A stretch of 64,000 bases of DNA from Speluncibacter jeojiensis (GTDB taxonomy: Bacteria > Actinomycetota > Actinomycetes > Mycobacteriales > Mycobacteriaceae), in the NCBI RefSeq assembly GCF_029589495.1, contig NZ_JAAIVF010000001.1, positions 930,001 to 994,000 on the forward strand, written 5' to 3'. The translations under genes were made by a program, and so were the position numbers. Below the pieces are notes generated by a model. The model did no database searches. It was not told the origin of the DNA and worked only from the letters and a program-made list of their open reading frames with translations. Positions 59,586 through 64,000 of this stretch are shown here, in pieces. The stretch's first letter is position 1. Each line of letters begins with the position of its first letter.

Positions 59586-60734
59586 CTACTCGCAGGCGAC
59601 ACCGTCGCCGTCACGATCGAGCTTCGAGCTGTAGCCCGGATCACCGCGGTACAGCGGAGCGGCACCGGCCGCCCGGACCGCCGTGCAGTTCTTGTAATAG
59701 ACGTCACCGCCGCTCGGCGCGACCACGGCCGGCTCCACCGGCACCGGCGGCGCGGTGGTCACCGGCGGAGGCGGGGGCGCGTCGAACGTCTGCGGCACGA
59801 CCGGTGCCTGCGTCACGACCGGTGCCTGCGTCGCGACCGGTGCCTGCGTCGTGACGGGCGGTGCGGTCGTGATCGGCGGGGCCGCGGCGGCCGGTGCCGG
59901 AGCGCCGCAACTCTGCAACACACGCACGATCGCGTCGTGCTCACCCTGGGTCACCCACAGCCCGTAGAGCGATTTCACGTCGACCTGCTTGGCTACGTAC
60001 TGGCATCGGAACGACTTGTTCGGCGGCAGCCAGGTGGCGGCGTCGCCGTCCGACTTCTGGGTGTTCGTCGGCCCGTCGACGGCCAGCAGGTTGCGCGGGT
60101 CGTTGGCGAGGTTCTGCCGCTGCGCCGCACTGAGCTGCTGGGCGCCGGTCTGCCACGCGTTCGACAACGCGACCACGTGGTCGATCTGCACCGCGCTGGA
60201 GGTGTTCTGCCCGCGGGTGAACGCCATGGTCTTGCCGGTGTACGGGTCGTGCAGGGTGCCGGTGAGCACGATGCAGTCGCGCGTGCCCGGCTTGCTGGTG
60301 ACGTTCGTCAGGTCACGTCGCAGGATGTCGTTGCGGGTGTCGCATCCGTTGTGTCCGCCGGCCACCGTGACGTCATCGGCCCATGCCTGGCCGAACTGGT
60401 CCCGGGAGTATCCGGTCTTCGGTGCGCGCCCCTTGACCGGCAGGGTGCCGAGCTTGGCCAGCGCGGCCGCCGAGACATCCGTCGGACCGGCGGGCGTCGC
60501 AGCGGACTGCGCCGCCGAACCGGTGGCGAGCGGGGTGGACTCCGCCATCGGGGCGGGCGCGGAGGTCGTGGACCCGGGGGCGGGCGTGGCATTGGTCGCC
60601 GCGGTGCACCCGGCCAGACCGGCGGTCACGATCACGGCCGCGGCGGGCCAGGCGATCCACGGCATCCTCGTACGCGGCTTCGGAGATTCCGTTGGGTTCA
60701 GGGGCGATCTCGCCCCGGGCTGCTCGTCGGACAC
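59586..60734 (-). CDS. lipoprotein with DUF1524 nuclease and excalibur domains
   Basis: A 382-residue protein. A 26-residue polar lead precedes MPWIAWPAAAVIVTAGLAGC, whose LAGC lipobox anchors it outside the membrane. The DUF1524 (HNH-type) domain has VQIDHVVALSNAWQTGA and NDPRNLLAVDGPTN. A Pro/Thr/Val repeat linker (TQAPV units) leads to a C-terminal excalibur calcium-binding motif (LDRDGDGVACE). Such secreted proteins are probable extracellular nucleases for defence or nutrient use. GTG 60734 has AAGGAG ten bases before it. Confidence 0.87.
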   Translation of the reverse strand: MSDEQPGARSPLNPTESPKPRTRMPWIAWPAAAVIVTAGLAGCTAATNATPAPGSTTSAPAPMAESTPLATGSAAQSAATPAGPTDVSAAALAKLGTLPVKGRAPKTGYSRDQFGQAWADDVTVAGGHNGCDTRNDILRRDLTNVTSKPGTRDCIVLTGTLHDPYTGKTMAFTRGQNTSSAVQIDHVVALSNAWQTGAQQLSAAQRQNLANDPRNLLAVDGPTNTQKSDGDAATWLPPNKSFRCQYVAKQVDVKSLYGLWVTQGEHDAIVRVLQSCGAPAPAAAAPPITTAPPVTTQAPVATQAPVVTQAPVVPQTFDAPPPPPVTTAPPVPVEPAVVAPSGGDVYYKNCTAVRAAGAAPLYRGDPGYSSKLDRDGDGVACE

Positions 60735-60922
60735 CGTGCGCTGACTCCTTCGCGTGGGGGAACTGCACACGTTGTATCAGCGGACACCCACAGGCGTATT
60801 ACAGCGGGTGTACAGGTTCATCTGAACGGCAGACAGTCCGGCGCGGTCGCGACGAGACGGGAAGACGCCGTGGCAGCCCCGTCGTCCGTTGGGACACAGC
60901 GCCTTCGAGACCGCGACGGCCC

Positions 60923-61048
60923 TCAGGCGCGGCTGAGGTTGATCCGCAGTTCCTCACCCCACGCACCCCAGTGTCGGGACGCGGTGGTGGCGATCACTGC
61001 GCTTGCCAGCAAGAAGGGAAGCCGGGCGACTCCGGTGAGCGGGATCAT
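60923..61048 (-). CDS. 41-residue small membrane protein, probable leaderless gene
   Basis: ATG 61048 gives MIPLTGVARLPFLLASAVIA and then a polar tail with WGAWGEELRIN. One span is likely. TAGCGT followed by seven bases sits directly before the ATG. No family is known to me. It lies 188 bp upstream of the lipoprotein gene on the same strand. Confidence 0.5.
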   Translation of the reverse strand: MIPLTGVARLPFLLASAVIATTASRHWGAWGEELRINLSRA

Positions 61049-61055
61049 GCATCCG

Positions 61056-61061
61056 ACGCTA
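61056..61061 (-). promoter_or_regulatory. -10 element of the 41-residue gene
   Basis: TAGCGT on the minus strand ends seven bases before the ATG, the leaderless spacing. Confidence 0.45.
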
Positions 61062-61297
61062 CGAGCGTCATTCGACGGCCACGATGCGCTGCGGTTAACA
61101 GGCGATGACCATCCGCCGGTGCGCCACAGCGGCACTGCGGCGAGCGCATCCGATCCCACTCACCGGGACCGACATGATCATCGGGTGTGCGCCGCGCATA
61201 CGTTCACCGCCACCCCGACGTGAAGTCGCTCTGTCGATTCCGCCGGGGGAGCTGAGCACCGGGCCACCCCCGAGGCCCGGTCGCCTCAAAGTGCGGA

Positions 61298-61361
61298 CCG
61301 TTCACCCCCCCGGACGGCCCGTGACGCCCCCGCCGGCCACTCCCCCCTTGGCCGGCGGGGG
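61298..61361 (+). ncRNA. 6C-type small RNA, copy B
   Basis: CCGTTC/GGACGG (61298-61317, one G-U pair) has the loop ACCCCCCC. The 13-bp stem CCCCCGCCGGCCA/TGGCCGGCGGGGG (61327-61361) has the loop CTCCCCCCT and is followed by TTTC, so it can also terminate. The linker CCCGTGACG matches the start of copy A's linker (CCCGTGA). It lies in an 850-bp gap without large genes. Confidence 0.75.
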
Positions 61362-61621
61362 TTTCGAGGTTCCAGGGGCCGGCCCTACATCAGCGGCGGC
61401 GGGAATATCGGCGGCGGAAGCTTCCACGCCGGCGTGGGCGGCGGCCACGGTTCACCGTAGGAAGCAGCAACCCGATCCCGGTTGCAGTCGGCCGGGACCG
61501 AGTCCGGCACACACCGGACGATGCCGCCGCCGATCCGGTGTGAAATCCCACAGAGAAGTTGTGAAGATCTACATGAGTTCCGTTGCCCGAGGCCAAATTA
61601 CGAGTCCGAGAGCCGACCGGT

Positions 61622-61627
61622 TATATT
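61622..61627 (+). promoter_or_regulatory. -10 element of the histidine kinase gene
   Basis: TATATT, rare in this GC-rich DNA, ends six bases before the ATG at 61634, with no Shine-Dalgarno. The stretch 61362-61621 before it holds no gene I can support. Confidence 0.55.
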
Positions 61628-61633
61628 GCTCCG

Positions 61634-64000
61634 ATGTTGAAAGCGCGCCTCGGCATCCGAGCTCGGGTCCTGGCAATCGCACTGATTCCAAGCCTCGCGT
61701 TGCTAGGAATCGGCGTGGGCACGGCAGGATACCTGGTGCAGCAGGGCCGGCAGTCCGAGCAATGGGCCGCGGTCAACCGGGACGCTGTCAGCCACGCTCG
61801 CGACGTCGTCTCCGGGGTCGAGCAGGAACGAATGCTGTCGCTGTGGCAACTGTCGGGCGAACAGAGCGACCCGGCCTCGCTCGCCGCCGCGCGCAACAAA
61901 CTCGACGCCGCGTTCGAGGCACTGCTCCCATATGAGCAGAAGATGAAGGACACCTCGGGGGGCACCGTCGGTGACGACACCGGAGGCTTCGACACCTTGC
62001 GGACGAAGCTCCCCCAGATCCGCGGCGCGATCGACGCGCGGGCGCTGTCGGTCCCCGAGACCTACGGCATCTTCAACCGCATCCTCGACGCGGTTGCGCT
62101 CGGTACCAACATCGTCACCACCAAGGCGCCCAACGCCGAGGTCGCCGTCGAACTCATCAACGGCGTGCGGGTCCTGCATGCGATGGAGGGCATGTCCCGC
62201 GCCGCCGCACTGACCGGCGCCGAACTGGAAGGCCAGCTCTCGAGCGGCCCGATGCGGAACGAATACCGCAACCTGGTCGGCTCCTACCGCACGGCACTGC
62301 CGCAGGTGGCAACCGACCTGGGCGCCGATCCCGCAGCCGAGAAGATCAAGGCGGTGCTGGCCTCCCCCGCATGGCAGCAGGTGGCCGCGATGGAGGACTA
62401 CCTCATCAACCGGCCGGCGCCCGACAAGTACGGCGACGTCCCGTCGCCGCCGATGAGCTTCACCCAGTGGCGCAACGCCCAGGGACAGCTCGCCGACGAG
62501 GTCACCGCCGCCTGGCTGGGCCTGAACGACCACGCGAACCAGATCGCCGTCGACGACGGCAAACGCACCGCCTCCAACTCACTGTGGGCCGGCGCCGGCA
62601 TTCTCGCGCTCGCGATCGTGGCGTTCCTGCTGTCGCTGTGGCTGGCCAACCGGCTGATCGGGCGACTCAAGCGTCTTCGCAAGGAAACGCTGGACCTCGC
62701 CGAGGTCGAGTTGCCCGAGACCATGCGCAAGCTACGCGAGGGCGAGCAGGTCGATCCCGACGGCGCGCACCTCGACTTCGGCGATGACGAAATCGGCTCC
62801 GTGGCAGAGGCGTTCAACCGCGCACACACCGCGGCGGTTTCCGCGGCGATCACTGAGGTCCGCACCCGTGAAGGCGTGCGCGCGGTGTTCCTCAACATCG
62901 CCCACCGGAGCCAGATGGTGGTGCACCGGCAACTCGAACTCCTCGACGAGGCCGAGCAGCGACAGGAGGACCCGGCGTTGCTGGAGACCTTCTTCCGGCT
63001 CGACCACCTGGCGACCCGTGAGCGCCGCAACGCCGAGAACCTCATCATCCTCGGCGGCGGCGAGCCCGGCCGTCAGTGGCGCAGCCCGGTCCCGCTGGTC
63101 GAACTGGTGCGCAGCGCCATCGGCGAGACCCTCGACTACGCGCGGGTGCGCACGCGCCGCATGCCGACGGTGTTCATCGTCGGCAACGTGGTCGCCGACC
63201 TCATCCACCTGCTCGCCGAATTGGTCGACAACGCGACCGCGTTCTCCCCGCCGCAGTCCCGCGTCGAGGTGAGCGGCAACGTGGTCGGCAAGGGCGTGGC
63301 GATCGAGATCACCGACCAGGGCATGGGCATGTCCGTCGAGGAACTCGAACGGGCCAACGAGATGCTCTCCAACCCACCGGACTTCGGCGTCGCGACGCTC
63401 TCGGCGAACTCGCGCCTGGGCCTGTTCGTCGTCGCCCAGCTGGGTGCCCGGCACGGCATCTCGGTCCGGCTGACAGAATCCGAGTACGGCGGCATCCGCG
63501 CCATCGTGCTGGTGCCGACCTCGGTGGTCGCCGCCGAGGCCACGGTCGCCGACCACCTGCCCGACCGGCTCGCCGGCCGCCGCGCCGAGTCACTGCCGAC
63601 CGGCGAGATGCCGGCCCTCGAGGCTGCCGAACTCGCGCTGCCCGCACCGAGTGCGGCAACGCCTGTGCCCCCCGCGGTGCCGACGGCCCCCGCGCCACCG
63701 GCACCGGAACCGCCGGCGCAGGAGCCGCGGGTCGAGGAGCTGCGAGTGCCGGAGCCACCCGCACCGGAGCCGGAGCTGCGGGCATGGGCCCACCTCGAGC
63801 GTCCGGGCAAGGACCTGCGCGCGGAGTTCGCCGACCGCAGCGCCGCACCTGTGTGGCGCGACCCGGTCGCGACCGAACCTGCTGCGCCACAAACGGGGTC
63901 CGGCCCCGACGGGGACGATCGCCCGCCGCTGCCCCGCCGGCGCCGGCAGGCGAGCTTGGCCCCCGAGTTGGCACACGATCCCCAGCCCGTCGAGGATGTG
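61634..64000 (+). CDS. nitrate/nitrite-sensor-type histidine kinase, 3' end cut by the window
   Basis: The frame is open for 789 codons. A first span (VLAIALIPSLALLGIGVGTA) is followed by an extracellular helical NIT sensor region (about 40-300) and a second span (ILALAIVAFLLSLWLA). A HAMP-like linker and a dimerisation region with NIAHRSQMVVHRQLELLDE come next. The HATPase domain has ELVDNATAFSPP, DQGMGMS and NSRLGLFVVAQLG. A Pro/Glu/Ala-rich tail starts near residue 660. Such kinases often lead a conservon with Roadblock, DUF742 and GTPase genes, which would lie outside the window. Confidence 0.92.
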   Translation, partial: MLKARLGIRARVLAIALIPSLALLGIGVGTAGYLVQQGRQSEQWAAVNRDAVSHARDVVSGVEQERMLSLWQLSGEQSDPASLAAARNKLDAAFEALLPYEQKMKDTSGGTVGDDTGGFDTLRTKLPQIRGAIDARALSVPETYGIFNRILDAVALGTNIVTTKAPNAEVAVELINGVRVLHAMEGMSRAAALTGAELEGQLSSGPMRNEYRNLVGSYRTALPQVATDLGADPAAEKIKAVLASPAWQQVAAMEDYLINRPAPDKYGDVPSPPMSFTQWRNAQGQLADEVTAAWLGLNDHANQIAVDDGKRTASNSLWAGAGILALAIVAFLLSLWLANRLIGRLKRLRKETLDLAEVELPETMRKLREGEQVDPDGAHLDFGDDEIGSVAEAFNRAHTAAVSAAITEVRTREGVRAVFLNIAHRSQMVVHRQLELLDEAEQRQEDPALLETFFRLDHLATRERRNAENLIILGGGEPGRQWRSPVPLVELVRSAIGETLDYARVRTRRMPTVFIVGNVVADLIHLLAELVDNATAFSPPQSRVEVSGNVVGKGVAIEITDQGMGMSVEELERANEMLSNPPDFGVATLSANSRLGLFVVAQLGARHGISVRLTESEYGGIRAIVLVPTSVVAAEATVADHLPDRLAGRRAESLPTGEMPALEAAELALPAPSAATPVPPAVPTAPAPPAPEPPAQEPRVEELRVPEPPAPEPELRAWAHLERPGKDLRAEFADRSAAPVWRDPVATEPAAPQTGSGPDGDDRPPLPRRRRQASLAPELAHDPQPVEDV

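Noticed and set aside
61327-61361. Treating the strong hairpin only as a terminator
   Set aside because: Its loop has six Cs, a second C-loop hairpin precedes it, and the linker matches copy A, so a 6C RNA explains more.
61390-61596. 68-codon minus-strand frame before the kinase gene
   Set aside because: Weak start, no ribosome site, and an Arg-rich end typical of antisense GC-rich DNA.
61105-61935. Long plus-strand frame across the 6C copy B and the kinase start
   Set aside because: Pro/Arg-rich without motifs; it crosses a terminator-like hairpin and overlaps the kinase in another frame.

Overview
The window is high-GC DNA with dense operons, GTG and TTG starts and 4-base stop/start overlaps. 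It carries the gene order of the mycolic-acid actinobacteria: clpC, lsr2, lysS, coaX, panD, panC, folK, folB, folP, folE, ftsH, hpt, tilS, dacB, ppa, then a cell-wall sugar block. This parallels the Mycobacterium tuberculosis clpC1-to-Rv3635 region as I recall it. Extra genes sit between the conserved blocks, so I read it as a Rhodococcus/Nocardia/Tsukamurella-like chromosome; the genus cannot be fixed from the window. I see no rRNA, tRNA, insertion sequence, prophage or CRISPR array.

Bases 1-9083 hold the 5' part of clpC, a membrane Ser/Thr kinase with an unusual DFN motif, a secreted lipase, lsr2 and lysS. A cysteine dioxygenase-rhodanese pair follows. Upstream of that pair is a 27-residue leader peptide with four Cys codons, and a 9-bp inverted repeat links those codons to the dioxygenase ribosome-binding site. 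This looks like a cysteine-responsive translational attenuator.

Bases 9084-25002 are housekeeping genes: ftsH, the folate genes, three conserved hypotheticals, then panC, panD and coaX, all on the minus strand. A second minus-strand operon has dacB, a metalloprotease, tilS, hpt and an amidase. ppa reads the other way and ends at a perfect 52-nt palindrome.

Bases 25111-38000 are accessory: a MarR-controlled DHA2 pump, a crotonase, YbaK, flavin reductase and PPK2. A Tat-exported protein is coupled to a lipase-fold protein that has lost its catalytic serine, and an intact secreted lipase faces it. A class V aminotransferase lies under a SAM-IV riboswitch. Next come remnants of an MmyB regulator and an aldo/keto reductase, and two tiny genes.

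Bases 38003-53153 begin with a MarR regulator and a Pls/PosA-type single-module NRPS (the poly-lysine synthetase architecture). A short M1 aminopeptidase and a flippase-like protein are coupled to it. Then come two glycosyltransferases, a DUF2304 protein, rmlC, rmlA, a GalE-like epimerase and a large membrane protein, which is an envelope polysaccharide locus. It ends with a GntR-MFS pair.

Bases 53796-64000 hold an amidase, a 57-residue membrane protein, an alpha/beta hydrolase, an ATP-grasp ligase, a DMT transporter, a lipoprotein nuclease and a nitrate-sensor-type histidine kinase cut by the window end. Two 6C-type small RNAs, on opposite strands, lie in this section. Several genes have a TAnnnT element 6-7 nt before the start codon, which suggests leaderless mRNAs.
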